This document shows positions 44,636 through 52,763 of a DNA stretch of 64,000 nt, in pieces. The position numbers and the translations under genes were made by a program. How positions within the stretch are numbered: position 1 is the stretch's first letter; each line of letters opens with the position of its first letter. Origin of the DNA: Anaerotruncus rubiinfantis. Its GTDB lineage: Bacteria > Bacillota > Clostridia > Oscillospirales > Ruminococcaceae. Location: NCBI RefSeq assembly GCF_900078395.1, contig NZ_FKLA01000007.1, forward strand, positions 119,431 through 183,430, read 5' to 3'. The notes under the pieces were generated by a model. The model searched no databases and was not told the origin of the DNA. It saw only the letters and a program-made list of their open reading frames with translations.

Positions 44636-45418
44636 GTGAAAAAACTACTGGCGCTTCTGATCAGCGCAATGACCATCCTGTCCTTCTGCGGATTCACCGC
44701 GGACACCGACCCGGCAAAGGTTTATCAGCAGGCCTATGAAAAGAGCGTGGCGGCGACCAAGCAGGAAGCGAAGGCTGTCATGGATATGCAGATGGAGCTG
44801 GGCGAGCTCACCATCCCGATGAAGATGGACATGGACATGAAATGGAGCCGTGAAGGCGGAAAATATCTGATGTCCGCCGCCGGAAGTATGACGGCGATGG
44901 GCGAGACCATGCCGTTTGCCTATTACTATACGGACGGCTGGTATTACATGGATATGATGGGCCAGAAGATCAAGGCGCCGATGGATATGGAGCAGATGAT
45001 GGAGCTTTCCAAGCAGATGATGCTCCAGTCGCCCACAGCCGAGCTCTTTGATCAGGTGCATATGGACGAGGTTGGAGAGAACTACCGGATCACCTATAAG
45101 ATTGGCAACTCGAAGATGAAGGAATTCATCGGCCAGGCAATGGGTATGGTGAACACGATGGGCGGCGTGTCTGACGCGGCAGCGGCGGACACGGCTGAAA
45201 TCCTGCCCGGCACAATGAACGGCCAGATGACCGTCGACGGGAAAGCCAACATCCTGAGCGAGCGGATGTCGATGAACCTGTATATGAAGATTGCGGACGA
45301 AACGGTCAAATGCGCGATGCGGATGAAGGCGTCCTATGAGCCTGTGGGCAAAGATTTTGCAATCACCTTCCCGGACGACCTCGCAAGTTACCAGGAGCAG
45401 GTGGTCCCGGCCGCATAA
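44636..45418 (+). CDS. Secreted methionine-rich protein, DUF6612/LppX-like
   Basis: This 260-residue protein has an N-terminal signal peptide (MKKLLALLISAMTILSFCG; the Cys at 18 could be lipidated but the lipobox is poor). The remainder is predicted beta-rich, like the LppX/LolA-type lipoprotein folds seen in DUF6612. About 34 of 260 residues are Met (13 percent), concentrated in segments such as MKMDMDMK and MDMEQMMELSKQMM. The function is unknown; lipid carriage, metal binding or oxidant scavenging are possibilities only. ATG 44636 follows AAGGAGGAGTTCC. The gene is monocistronic. Confidence 0.65.
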   Translation: MKKLLALLISAMTILSFCGFTADTDPAKVYQQAYEKSVAATKQEAKAVMDMQMELGELTIPMKMDMDMKWSREGGKYLMSAAGSMTAMGETMPFAYYYTDGWYYMDMMGQKIKAPMDMEQMMELSKQMMLQSPTAELFDQVHMDEVGENYRITYKIGNSKMKEFIGQAMGMVNTMGGVSDAAAADTAEILPGTMNGQMTVDGKANILSERMSMNLYMKIADETVKCAMRMKASYEPVGKDFAITFPDDLASYQEQVVPAA

Positions 45419-45441
45419 TCGCGGGCAAAACTGGAAAAGGT

Positions 45442-45476
45442 AAAACCGTGCCGGGCCATTCCGGCACGGTTTTTTA
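45442..45476 (+). terminator. Terminator of Met-rich protein gene
   Basis: A 13-base-pair stem AAAACCGTGCCGG/CCGGCACGGTTTT (45442-45454 with 45461-45473) is followed by a T-run. Confidence 0.9.
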
Positions 45477-45523
45477 CAATTTTCACAAATCTGGAGGAAC
45501 TGCGGTTTTTGGCAGGTTTTGTA

Positions 45524-45552
45524 TTGACAAGACGCAGCAAAACAGATATAAT
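45524..45552 (+). promoter_or_regulatory. Consensus promoter for DUF177-rpmF
   Basis: A perfect TTGACA (45524-45529) and a perfect TATAAT (45547-45552) are exactly 17 bases apart. Confidence 0.9.
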
Positions 45553-45637
45553 AAACTTCGTGACATTTGCAAGGGACAATTGCGCCCGGATTTGCAGATG
45601 CGGACCCGAAAAGCGAAAAACCGAATGGAGGCAAAGC

Positions 45638-46138
45638 ATGATTGTCGATCTCTCCAAGCTGTTTGACGAACTGGGCGGGACAAAGGCAATCGAGGCTGCG
45701 CTCGACCTTGGCGAAGTAAAGCGCTGGGGTGAAAAGCTGTTCGCGGGGCCTGTCCATGTGACGGGCAAAGCGCAGAACCGTTCGGGAATCGTGACAGTCA
45801 GCTACCAGGCGGATTTCATCCTCGATGTGGTGTGCGACCGGTGTCTTACGCCGCTCACCAGGAAAGAGCAGATGGAATTCTCGCACATCGTGGTTTTATC
45901 CCTGAACCGTGAGGACAACGATGAGTTTATAGTAATACCGGACGGGAAGCTCGATTTGGCGGAGCTTGTTACGGCCGATATTCTCCTCGAGCTCCCCACC
46001 TCGATCGTGTGCGATGAAAACTGTAAAGGGTTATGCCCCATATGCGGAAAGAACCTCAACGAAGGCGCCTGCGGCTGTGACCGCACGGAGCGCGACCCGC
46101 GGTTAGACAAGCTGAGGGAACTTCTGCAGGAATCGTAA
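45638..46138 (+). CDS. DUF177 (YceD) protein
   Basis: This 166-residue protein has the YceD/DUF177 pattern. It carries four Cys in CDRC and CPICG plus further CDENC and CGCD residues that may bind zinc. The family is linked to 23S rRNA processing in bacteria and plastids and its gene regularly precedes rpmF. ATG 45638 follows GGAGGCAAAGC; the frame extends upstream to 45509, but that start lies before the promoter. The spacing to rpmF is 71 bases. Confidence 0.88.
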   Translation: MIVDLSKLFDELGGTKAIEAALDLGEVKRWGEKLFAGPVHVTGKAQNRSGIVTVSYQADFILDVVCDRCLTPLTRKEQMEFSHIVVLSLNREDNDEFIVIPDGKLDLAELVTADILLELPTSIVCDENCKGLCPICGKNLNEGACGCDRTERDPRLDKLRELLQES

Positions 46139-46209
46139 CAAAAAGCGTGCCTGTGCTTTTATCAGGCACAAGCCGCCATCATCATAATATTTGAAGGGGG
46201 TGCCACCAA

Positions 46210-46392
46210 ATGGCAGTACCGAAGAGAAAAACATCCAAAGCGCGCAAAAATAAAAGACGTTCCAACGTTTGGAAGCTGGACGCCCCTGCATTTTCCAAAT
46301 GCACACACTGCGGAGAGCTGAAAGCTCCTCACAAGGTTTGCGGCAACTGCGGTTACTACAAGGACAAAGAAGTAATCAAGGTCGAAGCTTAA
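46210..46392 (+). CDS. rpmF: Ribosomal protein bL32
   Basis: This 60-residue large-subunit protein reads MAVPKRKTSKARKNKRRS and has the zinc-type CTHCGELKAPHKVCGNCG with four Cys. ATG 46210 follows AAGGGGGTGCCACCAA. The DUF177-rpmF pairing is conserved in Firmicutes. A terminator follows. Confidence 0.97.
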   Translation: MAVPKRKTSKARKNKRRSNVWKLDAPAFSKCTHCGELKAPHKVCGNCGYYKDKEVIKVEA

Positions 46393-46406
46393 TTCCTGTG
46401 GTTTAG

Positions 46407-46440
46407 ACGGAGGTGGATGGTATGCCACCTCCGTTTTTTC
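46407..46440 (+). terminator. Terminator of rpmF
   Basis: A 10-base-pair stem ACGGAGGTGG/CCACCTCCGT (46407-46416 with 46425-46434) is followed by TTTTT. Confidence 0.9.
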
Positions 46441-46496
46441 GTGATTTGTGATTTTTCTGCCAGTGTAACCTTCACCCAAGCTGAAAGGGGAAATCC

Positions 46497-47798
46497 ATGC
46501 CGGTTCTCATCCAGAGCGTCGAGCGCCGTTCCTATGCCGAACGCGCGGGCATCCGTCCGGGCGATACGCTGCTCACCATCGACCAGAATCCGGTCAACGA
46601 CGTGCTCGACTATCGTTTTTATATGACCAATCCTGTGATCGAGCTGCACCTCCTGCGTGGGGGCGCGGCTTATTCGGCGCAGATCAAAAAAGGCGAATAC
46701 GACGACATCGGGCTGGAATTTGAGACCTACCTGATGGACAAGCAGCATTCCTGCAAAAATAAATGCATCTTCTGCTTTGTCGACCAGATGCCCAAAGGTA
46801 TGCGCGAAACCCTCTATTTCAAGGACGACGACAGCCGGATGAGCTTCCTCTTCGGCAACTATATCACCCTGACCAACTTGACGGACGCGGATATCGACCG
46901 TATTATAAAGATGCACATCTCCCCAGTGAACGTCTCGGTGCACACCACCGACCCCGCGCTGCGGGTGCGGATGATGAAAAACCCCAACGCGGCCGGAAGT
47001 TTACGGTACCTGAAACGGCTGACCGATGCGGGTATCAAGGTGAATACCCAGCTGGTGCTCTGCCCGGGCTACAACGACGGCGAGGCGCTCGAAAAAAGCT
47101 TAAACGACCTCGGCGTGCTTTACCCAAATTTGCAGAGTATCGCCTGCGTGCCGGTCGGGCTGACCCGCCACCGGGAGGGCCTGCCCGCGCTGCGGCCGTT
47201 CGACGCGGCGGGCGCAGCCGACACGATCGAACGTATCCACCGCTTTGCGGGTCGGATGCAGGCGCTGCACGGCGAACGGGTCGCGTACCCGTCGGACGAA
47301 TTTTTCCTCAAAGCGGGCCAGCCCATTCCGGACGCGGCCTATTACGGCGAATTCGCCCAGCTCGAAAATGGCGTGGGGCTCATCGCGCTTTTAAAAGATG
47401 AGTTCGAAACCGCCTTTGCGTCCGATGACGGCGCTGAAGCGCACTTCGATGGCGCTGTCGTCACCGGGACGGCCGCCGCGCCGCTCCTGCGGGAGTTTGC
47501 AGAAATGGTTTGCGGACGCTTTTCGCGGGTTAACATCCGGGTTTATCCGATTACCAACCGTTTTTTCGGGGAGACTATCAATGTGGCCGGGCTGGTGACC
47601 GGCGGCGATATCGTTTCACAGCTCGCGGGAAAGCCGCTTGGGGAAAAGGTGCTGCTGCCTTCGGTGATGCTGCGGCACGAACGGGACAGATTTTTGGACG
47701 ATATGCCGGTTGGGGAGCTCGCGGAAAAGCTGGGCGTCCCAGTTGAGCCGATAGACAACGATGGGTATCAGCTATATGATGCCATGACGGGAAGATAG
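46497..47798 (+). CDS. DUF512 radical SAM protein with PDZ domain
   Basis: This 433-residue protein has an N-terminal PDZ-like domain (about 1-56; AERAGIRPGDTLLTIDQ). A radical SAM cluster motif follows, CKNKCIFCFVDQMP (Cys86, Cys90, Cys93), then the DUF512 C-terminal region. The family is conserved in clostridia and cyanobacteria; the substrate is unknown. ATG 46497 follows AAAGGGGAAATCC. It sits 16 bases before der, in the common clostridial order DUF512-der-plsY-gpsA. Confidence 0.9.
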   Translation: MPVLIQSVERRSYAERAGIRPGDTLLTIDQNPVNDVLDYRFYMTNPVIELHLLRGGAAYSAQIKKGEYDDIGLEFETYLMDKQHSCKNKCIFCFVDQMPKGMRETLYFKDDDSRMSFLFGNYITLTNLTDADIDRIIKMHISPVNVSVHTTDPALRVRMMKNPNAAGSLRYLKRLTDAGIKVNTQLVLCPGYNDGEALEKSLNDLGVLYPNLQSIACVPVGLTRHREGLPALRPFDAAGAADTIERIHRFAGRMQALHGERVAYPSDEFFLKAGQPIPDAAYYGEFAQLENGVGLIALLKDEFETAFASDDGAEAHFDGAVVTGTAAAPLLREFAEMVCGRFSRVNIRVYPITNRFFGETINVAGLVTGGDIVSQLAGKPLGEKVLLPSVMLRHERDRFLDDMPVGELAEKLGVPVEPIDNDGYQLYDAMTGR

Positions 47799-47814
47799 AA
47801 AGGAAGTGAGCGGT

Positions 47815-49143
47815 ATGGCAAAGCCGCTGATTGCGATTGTGGGCCGCCCCAACGTGGGGAAATCAACCCTGTTTAATAAGCTTGTGGGCGCGCGGATCTC
47901 GATTGTGCAGGACACGCCGGGCGTCACGCGCGACCGGATTTATTATGAATGCGAATGGCGCAGCAAAAAAGTGATGCTGGTGGATACCGGCGGCATTGAG
48001 CCGTATTCAGAGGATGTGATCCTCTCACAGATGCGCCGGCAGGCACAGCTTGCCATCGACAGCGCCGATGTGATTATCTTTGTCACCGACATCCAGACCG
48101 GCGTGACCGCTACAGATCAGGAGGTCGCCGTTATGCTTCAGAAGAGCGGCAAGCCGGTAGTGCTCTGCGTCAATAAATGCGACCGGCTCGGCGACCCGCA
48201 GCCCGAGTTCTACGAATTCTATAACCTGGGCCTCGGCGACCCGATCGCGGTGTCCTCCACACACGGACATGGAACCGGCGATCTGCTCGACGCCTGTTAC
48301 GAGCATATTGACTTTGGTCACACGGAAGACTATGATGAAGAGTATATCAAGGTTGCTGTGATCGGAAAGCCGAACGTCGGCAAGTCTTCGCTCATCAACC
48401 GGATCGCGGGTGAGGAGCGGGTGATCGTCTCGGACGTTGCGGGAACCACCCGTGACGCGACCGATACCGTCATCGAAAATGAAACGGGCAAATACGTCTT
48501 CATCGACACGGCCGGCATCCGCCGGAAATCCCGCGTCGACGAGGAGATTGAACGCTACAGCGTGCTCCGGGCCTACATGGCGGTCGACCGCAGCGACGTC
48601 TGCGTCATCATGATCGACGCGACGGTCGGTTTCACCGAGCAGGACAGCAAGGTGGCGGGCTACGCGCACGAGCAGGGCAAGGCGAGCATCGTGGCGGTCA
48701 ACAAATGGGATGCGGTCGAGAAGGACGGCAAGACCATGCAGGAATTTCGCAAAAAGCTGGAGAACGACTTCTCGTTCATGTCTTACGTCCCGTTTTTGTT
48801 CATCTCGGCCAAGACCGGCCAGCGGGTCGATAAACTGTTTGAACTGATCCAGTTCGTATCAAATCAGAACGCGATGCGCATTACGACCGGGCGGCTCAAT
48901 GACATGCTCTCGTATGCGACGGCGCGCGTGCAGCCGCCGACCGACAAGGGCAAGCGCCTGCGGATCTTCTACTGTACCCAGGCGACCACCAAGCCCCCGA
49001 CGTTTGTATTTTTCTGCAATAATAAGGAGCTGTTCCACTTTTCCTATCAGCGGTATCTGGAAAATCAGATCCGCGAGACATTTGGGCTCGAAGGCACGCC
49101 GATCCGGGTGATCGTGCGGGAACGCGGCGACGGGAAAGACTGA
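47815..49143 (+). CDS. der: Ribosome-assembly GTPase Der (EngA)
   Basis: This 442-residue protein has two tandem GTPase domains, with G1 motifs GRPNVGKST (about 8-16) and GKPNVGKSS (about 184), and a C-terminal KH-like domain. It helps assemble the 50S subunit. ATG 47815 is chosen because AAAGGAAG lies eight bases upstream; the GTG at 47806 touches that site. It is followed by plsY after 34 bases. Confidence 0.97.
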   Translation: MAKPLIAIVGRPNVGKSTLFNKLVGARISIVQDTPGVTRDRIYYECEWRSKKVMLVDTGGIEPYSEDVILSQMRRQAQLAIDSADVIIFVTDIQTGVTATDQEVAVMLQKSGKPVVLCVNKCDRLGDPQPEFYEFYNLGLGDPIAVSSTHGHGTGDLLDACYEHIDFGHTEDYDEEYIKVAVIGKPNVGKSSLINRIAGEERVIVSDVAGTTRDATDTVIENETGKYVFIDTAGIRRKSRVDEEIERYSVLRAYMAVDRSDVCVIMIDATVGFTEQDSKVAGYAHEQGKASIVAVNKWDAVEKDGKTMQEFRKKLENDFSFMSYVPFLFISAKTGQRVDKLFELIQFVSNQNAMRITTGRLNDMLSYATARVQPPTDKGKRLRIFYCTQATTKPPTFVFFCNNKELFHFSYQRYLENQIRETFGLEGTPIRVIVRERGDGKD

Positions 49144-49177
49144 CACGGCTCTGGCAACTGTTTTGAGGATGATGGTT

Positions 49178-49828
49178 ATGAGTGATTTTACAGGGAAATT
49201 CTGGCTGTTTTCCATACTGGTGGCGGTTATCGCCTATCTGATCGGGAGCGTAAGCTTCGCGGTGATTGTGTCGCGGCTGGGCGCGCAGGACGATGTGCGC
49301 CAGCATGGCAGCGGCAACGCGGGGATGACCAACATCCTGCGCAACTACGGCAAGAAATTTGCCGTGGTCACCGCCATTGGCGACTTTGGCAAGGGGATTG
49401 TCGCCGTGCTGCTTGGCCGGATGATCTTTTCGCTGGCGGGCATCTCCGCCTTTGACGGCGGTTACATAGCGGCGCTGTTCGCGGTGCTGGGACATCTGTT
49501 TCCGCTTTATTTTGGCTTCAAAGGCGGGAAGGGGGTGCTCACCGGACTTGGGGTCATGCTGATCCTCAATCCGCCGGTGGTCACCGTCATCATCCTGCTG
49601 ACCGTCCCAATTGCCTGGTTCAGCAAAATTGTCTCGCTCGCGTCGGTGATTGGCTATGTTTCATTCCCCATCCTGACCGGGCTCTATGATTTCTGGAAAC
49701 ACAGCCCGGATATCTGGTTCAACCTGTTCTTCGCGCTGCTGATCAGCGCATTGGGGCTCATCATGCACCGCGATAACATCAAGCGTCTTTTGAACGGTAC
49801 GGAATACCGTTTCGGACAGAAAAAATAG
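49178..49828 (+). CDS. plsY: Glycerol-3-phosphate acyltransferase PlsY
   Basis: This 216-residue integral membrane enzyme acylates glycerol 3-phosphate with acyl phosphate in phospholipid synthesis. It has several TM helices and the family motifs GSVSFAVIVSRL, GSGNAGMTNILRNYGK, FGFKGGKGVLTG and IMHRDNIKRLLNGTE. ATG 49178 is nine bases after GAGG; earlier in-frame starts (49163, 49169, 49172) overlap the site. Its partner enzyme gene gpsA follows. Confidence 0.95.
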   Translation: MSDFTGKFWLFSILVAVIAYLIGSVSFAVIVSRLGAQDDVRQHGSGNAGMTNILRNYGKKFAVVTAIGDFGKGIVAVLLGRMIFSLAGISAFDGGYIAALFAVLGHLFPLYFGFKGGKGVLTGLGVMLILNPPVVTVIILLTVPIAWFSKIVSLASVIGYVSFPILTGLYDFWKHSPDIWFNLFFALLISALGLIMHRDNIKRLLNGTEYRFGQKK

Positions 49829-49866
49829 AACTGAAAAGACAAATCCCGCATAGGAGGTTTTAGAAA

Positions 49867-50880
49867 ATGGCAGAGATCATGATCCTGGGCGCGGGCGGCT
49901 TCGGCACCTCGCTGGCAGTCATGTGCGAGAAGAACGGCCACCACGTGACGCTTTATTCCCCTTTTCAAAAGGAAATTGAAGTCCTTTCGGCCGAGCGGGA
50001 GCATAAAAAACTGCTGCCTGGCGTGCACATCCCGGAGACGATCAAAATGACTTGGCAGCTGCCGGAAAAGGTCGATCACGATCTGGTTATTGTTGCCACG
50101 CCATCCTTTGCGGTGCGCGGCGTATGCGCCTCTATCAAGGACCGTATTGTTCCCAAAACGGTGGTCGCCTGCGTGGCCAAGGGGTTTGAGCTTGAGACGC
50201 TCAAGACGCTTGACACGGTGATGGGCGAAGAACTGCCGCAAAACGGGATCGTTATGCTGTCAGGACCTTCGCATGCCGAGGAGGTCGGCCGCGGTGTGCC
50301 GACCACGATTGTGGCAGCATCCCGCAGCCGTGCGGCCGCGGAATTCGCGCAGGATACGCTGATGAACCCGGCGCTGCGTATCTATGTCAACGACGACGTA
50401 ACCGGCGTCGAATTGGGCGGCGCGCTCAAGAATGTCATCGCGCTGGCGGCGGGCATCGTGGATGGTCTGGAGCTCGGCGACAACCCGAAGGCTGCGCTCA
50501 TGACCCGCGGCATCACTGAAATTGCGCGGCTGGGCGTGGCGATGGGCGCCAAGACCGAAACCTTTGCTGGGCTTTCCGGTATTGGCGACCTGATCGTGAC
50601 CTGCACGAGCATGCACTCGCGCAACCACCGCGCGGGCATCCTGATCGGTAAGGGGCGCACCGCGCAGCAGGCGATTGACGAGGTCGGCATGACAGTGGAG
50701 GGTTATACCGCCACCAAGTGCGCGCATGAGCTTGCGGACCGCACTGGCGTGGAAATGCCGATTATGCAGCAGGTTTACGCGGTGCTTTATGAAGGGAAAA
50801 CCCCGGAGGATGCGATCCGTGACCTGATGGGCCGGCCAAAGCGCCACGAATCGGAGGTTATTTGGCTGCTGAGCCGTTGA
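49867..50880 (+). CDS. gpsA: Glycerol-3-phosphate dehydrogenase (NAD(P)+)
   Basis: This 337-residue cytoplasmic enzyme makes sn-glycerol 3-phosphate from dihydroxyacetone phosphate, the substrate of PlsY. Features are the Rossmann motif ILGAGGFGTSLAVMCEKNG, SGPSHAEEVGRGVPTTI, and the catalytic Lys in ALKNVIALAAGIVDGLELGD. ATG 49867 follows AGGAGGTTTTAGAAA. Copy D of the dispersed repeat lies just past its stop. Confidence 0.97.
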   Translation: MAEIMILGAGGFGTSLAVMCEKNGHHVTLYSPFQKEIEVLSAEREHKKLLPGVHIPETIKMTWQLPEKVDHDLVIVATPSFAVRGVCASIKDRIVPKTVVACVAKGFELETLKTLDTVMGEELPQNGIVMLSGPSHAEEVGRGVPTTIVAASRSRAAAEFAQDTLMNPALRIYVNDDVTGVELGGALKNVIALAAGIVDGLELGDNPKAALMTRGITEIARLGVAMGAKTETFAGLSGIGDLIVTCTSMHSRNHRAGILIGKGRTAQQAIDEVGMTVEGYTATKCAHELADRTGVEMPIMQQVYAVLYEGKTPEDAIRDLMGRPKRHESEVIWLLSR

Positions 50881-50894
50881 TTGCACATTGCGTT

Positions 50895-51205
50895 GTGCGG
50901 TCGCTTTTGCGCCTTCCAGGCGCCCCGGGGCCATTTCTTGCTTGTCCAAGAAATGGCCGAAAGAAGGACACGCGGGGACACCCCGCGACCCCGTGCGCGC
51001 CGTGAAGGCTGCCTTCGGCAGAAACGGCGCGCAATCTGCTTAGGCATAACGTTGTGTCCCGCGTGATGAAAAGCACGCGGGACGGGTTTCCGCAACCATT
51101 GCGAAAACCGGCTGGCGCCGAAAGCGGACAAACGGATCGAAAGAACGCTTCGCGTTCCAAAAGATGCCGGTGGACCTTCTCCCTGTCCAGCAATGCGCGA
51201 TAGCG
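50895..51205 (+). repeat. Dispersed structured repeat, copy D (long form)
   Basis: This is the long version of the repeat family. The shared hairpin GGCCATTTCTTG/CAAGAAATGGCC (50929-50940 with 50947-50958) has a CTTGTC loop. It is followed by CGCGGGG-ACA-CCCCGCG, the block GCGCGCAATCTGCTTAG (51027-51043, identical in B), AAAAGCACGCGGG, CGCAACCATTGCG, and the distal block at about 51117-51163 that is nearly identical to copy A. The tail CCTGTCCAGC is shared with A. It starts about 45 bases after gpsA, in sense orientation. The rest of the gap to 51286 shows no gene. Confidence 0.75.
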
Positions 51206-51286
51206 CAATCGCCGCCGAAGGGCGGCGATCCATGGGCTTACTATGATAAGATTTTACGCCAGAATTCATGCCAAATCCGATCTCTT

Positions 51287-51303
51287 TAACCTGATTCAGG
51301 TTA
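51287..51303. promoter_or_regulatory. Perfect palindrome, putative operator of XRE regulator 3
   Basis: The 17-base sequence TAACCTGA-T-TCAGGTTA is a perfect dyad 53 bases upstream of the regulator start at 51356. Next to it (about 51310-51323) is GGAACATACGGAAG, whose complement resembles the CCGTATGGTA-type sites upstream of XRE regulator 1. Confidence 0.5.
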
Positions 51304-51355
51304 GAATGGGAACATACGGAAGAAAACTGCTATCATAGGACTGGGAGGCGGTTGT

Positions 51356-51556
51356 ATGTACCCAAGAATCAAAGACCTTCGAATTGAAAAAGGGATCGGG
51401 ATTGCCGCGCTTGCGAAAAAAATCGGCATTCCCGCGACAAAATACTGGCGATACGAATCCGGGGAACGGGAAGTCACCATCCACGTGCTCATAAAGTTGG
51501 TACAATTCTATAACGTGCGCGCGGATTATCTTTTGGAGCTGAGCGATCGCAGATAA
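51356..51556 (+). CDS. XRE-family mini-regulator 3
   Basis: This 66-residue single helix-turn-helix protein (MYPRIKDLRIEKGIGIAALA, PATKYWRYESGEREVTIHVL, ending in DYLLELSDRR) is of the same type as regulators 1 and 2 but more distant. ATG 51356 follows GGGAGGCGGTTGT. It converges on rpmB and shares a terminator with it. It is likely autoregulated through the palindrome at 51287-51303 (inference). Confidence 0.8.
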   Translation: MYPRIKDLRIEKGIGIAALAKKIGIPATKYWRYESGEREVTIHVLIKLVQFYNVRADYLLELSDRR

Positions 51557-51560
51557 ACGA

Positions 51561-51597
51561 AAAAAGCCGGTATCCATTCGGATACCGGCTCATTTTA
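51561..51597. terminator. Shared terminator of XRE regulator 3 and rpmB
   Basis: An 11-base-pair stem AGCCGGTATCC/GGATACCGGCT (51565-51575 with 51580-51590) with a 4-base loop is flanked by AAAAA on the left (a T-run on the minus strand) and CATTTTAT on the right. Confidence 0.8.
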
Positions 51598-51605
51598 TCG
51601 GGAAA

Positions 51606-51794
51606 TCAGATTGCGCGCGTCACTTTATTGGAACGCAAGCAACGGGTGCAGGCGTGGATGTGGCGGGGAGTACCGTCGACAATCGCCTTTACGCGCTGTA
51701 CATTGGGTTTCCAAGTCCGGTTGGACCGGCGATGGGAATGGGAAACCTTAATTCCGAAAGTAACACCTTTTCCGCAGATGTCGCATTTTGCCAT
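51606..51794 (-). CDS. rpmB: Ribosomal protein bL28
   Basis: This 62-residue large-subunit protein reads MAKCDICGKGVTFGIKVSHS and has a CDIC/CTRC zinc-type Cys pattern and the RSNRTWKPNVQRV signature. ATG 51794 follows GAGGAGGTGCAGACAC. The gene is monocistronic. Confidence 0.97.
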   Translation of the reverse strand: MAKCDICGKGVTFGIKVSHSHRRSNRTWKPNVQRVKAIVDGTPRHIHACTRCLRSNKVTRAI

Positions 51795-51943
51795 GTGTCT
51801 GCACCTCCTCTATCTGGAACAAATTAAAATTCTCTTTCGGGGTCAACATTAGCATTCTATCAGATTCCCAAAATAAATGCAAGCATTTTTTTGCTTTTTT
51901 TTCAGGAAAAGGAAGAGTCAGATCAAATTCCGGCGAAATCCGC

Positions 51944-51972
51944 TTGTAATTTTGGCGGGCACCCGGTATAAT
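51944..51972 (+). promoter_or_regulatory. Promoter for M50 protease-scpAB region
   Basis: TTGTAA (51944-51949) and a perfect TATAAT (51967-51972) are 17 bases apart. Confidence 0.75.
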
Positions 51973-52036
51973 AATCCTATTGTACGATGAGATAGTAGCG
52001 CAATTTTCAGATAAAATCAAGAACAAGGAGTATTTT

Positions 52037-52717
52037 ATGGGACTGTTTTCAATGGGCACACAGATGGCCATGTATGTAATTTTTGCAAGATTGATCGTTT
52101 TATTCACTTCCATGCCGGTGCATGAATTTGCCCATGGCTGGGTTGCGCATAAGCTGGGCGACGACACCGCCTATTATCAGGGCCGTCTCGATTTTAACCC
52201 GCTCGCGCATCTTGACCCGTTCGGCACCATCCTGCTGTTGTTTACCGGGTTCGGCTGGGCAAAGCCGGTGCCGATCAATCCCCGCAACTTCACCCGCAAG
52301 ATTTCGCTGCGCGGCGGCGTGGCGCTCACTGCGGTGGCGGGCCCCGTGGCGAACATCATCCTTGCATTTTTCACCCTGTTGCTCTTTAAGATTCTCGCCT
52401 ATTTCATCCCGATGGGCAACGCTGTTTCAATCATCGCGCAGATCCTTTCGCTGATGGTTTCGATCAACGTGTCGCTTGCGGTCTTTAACCTGCTGCCGAT
52501 CCCGCCGCTTGACGGCTACAACATTGTGTCCTATTTCATTCCGGCCAAATGGGAATACACCATCATGCAGTACCAGCAGTATATTTTCCTGGGTCTCATG
52601 GCGCTCATGATGTTCACGAATATCCTCAGCGGCCCGCTCAACATCCTCACCGGGCTGATCTATAAGCTGCTCAATTTCGCGACCGGCTTTGTCGATCTGA
52701 TTGCAATGATGCTCTGA
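52037..52717 (+). CDS. Site-2 protease-like M50 family membrane protein
   Basis: This 226-residue multi-pass protein has the zinc motif HEFAH (29-33) in its first helix and NLLPIPPLDGYN in a later one. It is the small, PDZ-less M50 type (YwhC-like) common in Firmicutes; the substrate is unknown. ATG 52037 follows AACAAGGAGTATTTT; an upstream in-frame start (51980) would lie only 8 bases from the -10 element. It precedes scpA by 46 bases. Confidence 0.88.
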   Translation: MGLFSMGTQMAMYVIFARLIVLFTSMPVHEFAHGWVAHKLGDDTAYYQGRLDFNPLAHLDPFGTILLLFTGFGWAKPVPINPRNFTRKISLRGGVALTAVAGPVANIILAFFTLLLFKILAYFIPMGNAVSIIAQILSLMVSINVSLAVFNLLPIPPLDGYNIVSYFIPAKWEYTIMQYQQYIFLGLMALMMFTNILSGPLNILTGLIYKLLNFATGFVDLIAMML

Positions 52718-52763
52718 GCCGTATAAAACCCGGTCCATCCACCCAAAATGTCAGGGGAGCATA

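Noticed and set aside
15956..51205. CRISPR array or IS-derived inverted repeats as the source of the TTTCTTG hairpins
   Set aside because: The copies are tens of kilobases apart with no spacers, no cas genes, no transposase and no target-site duplication visible.
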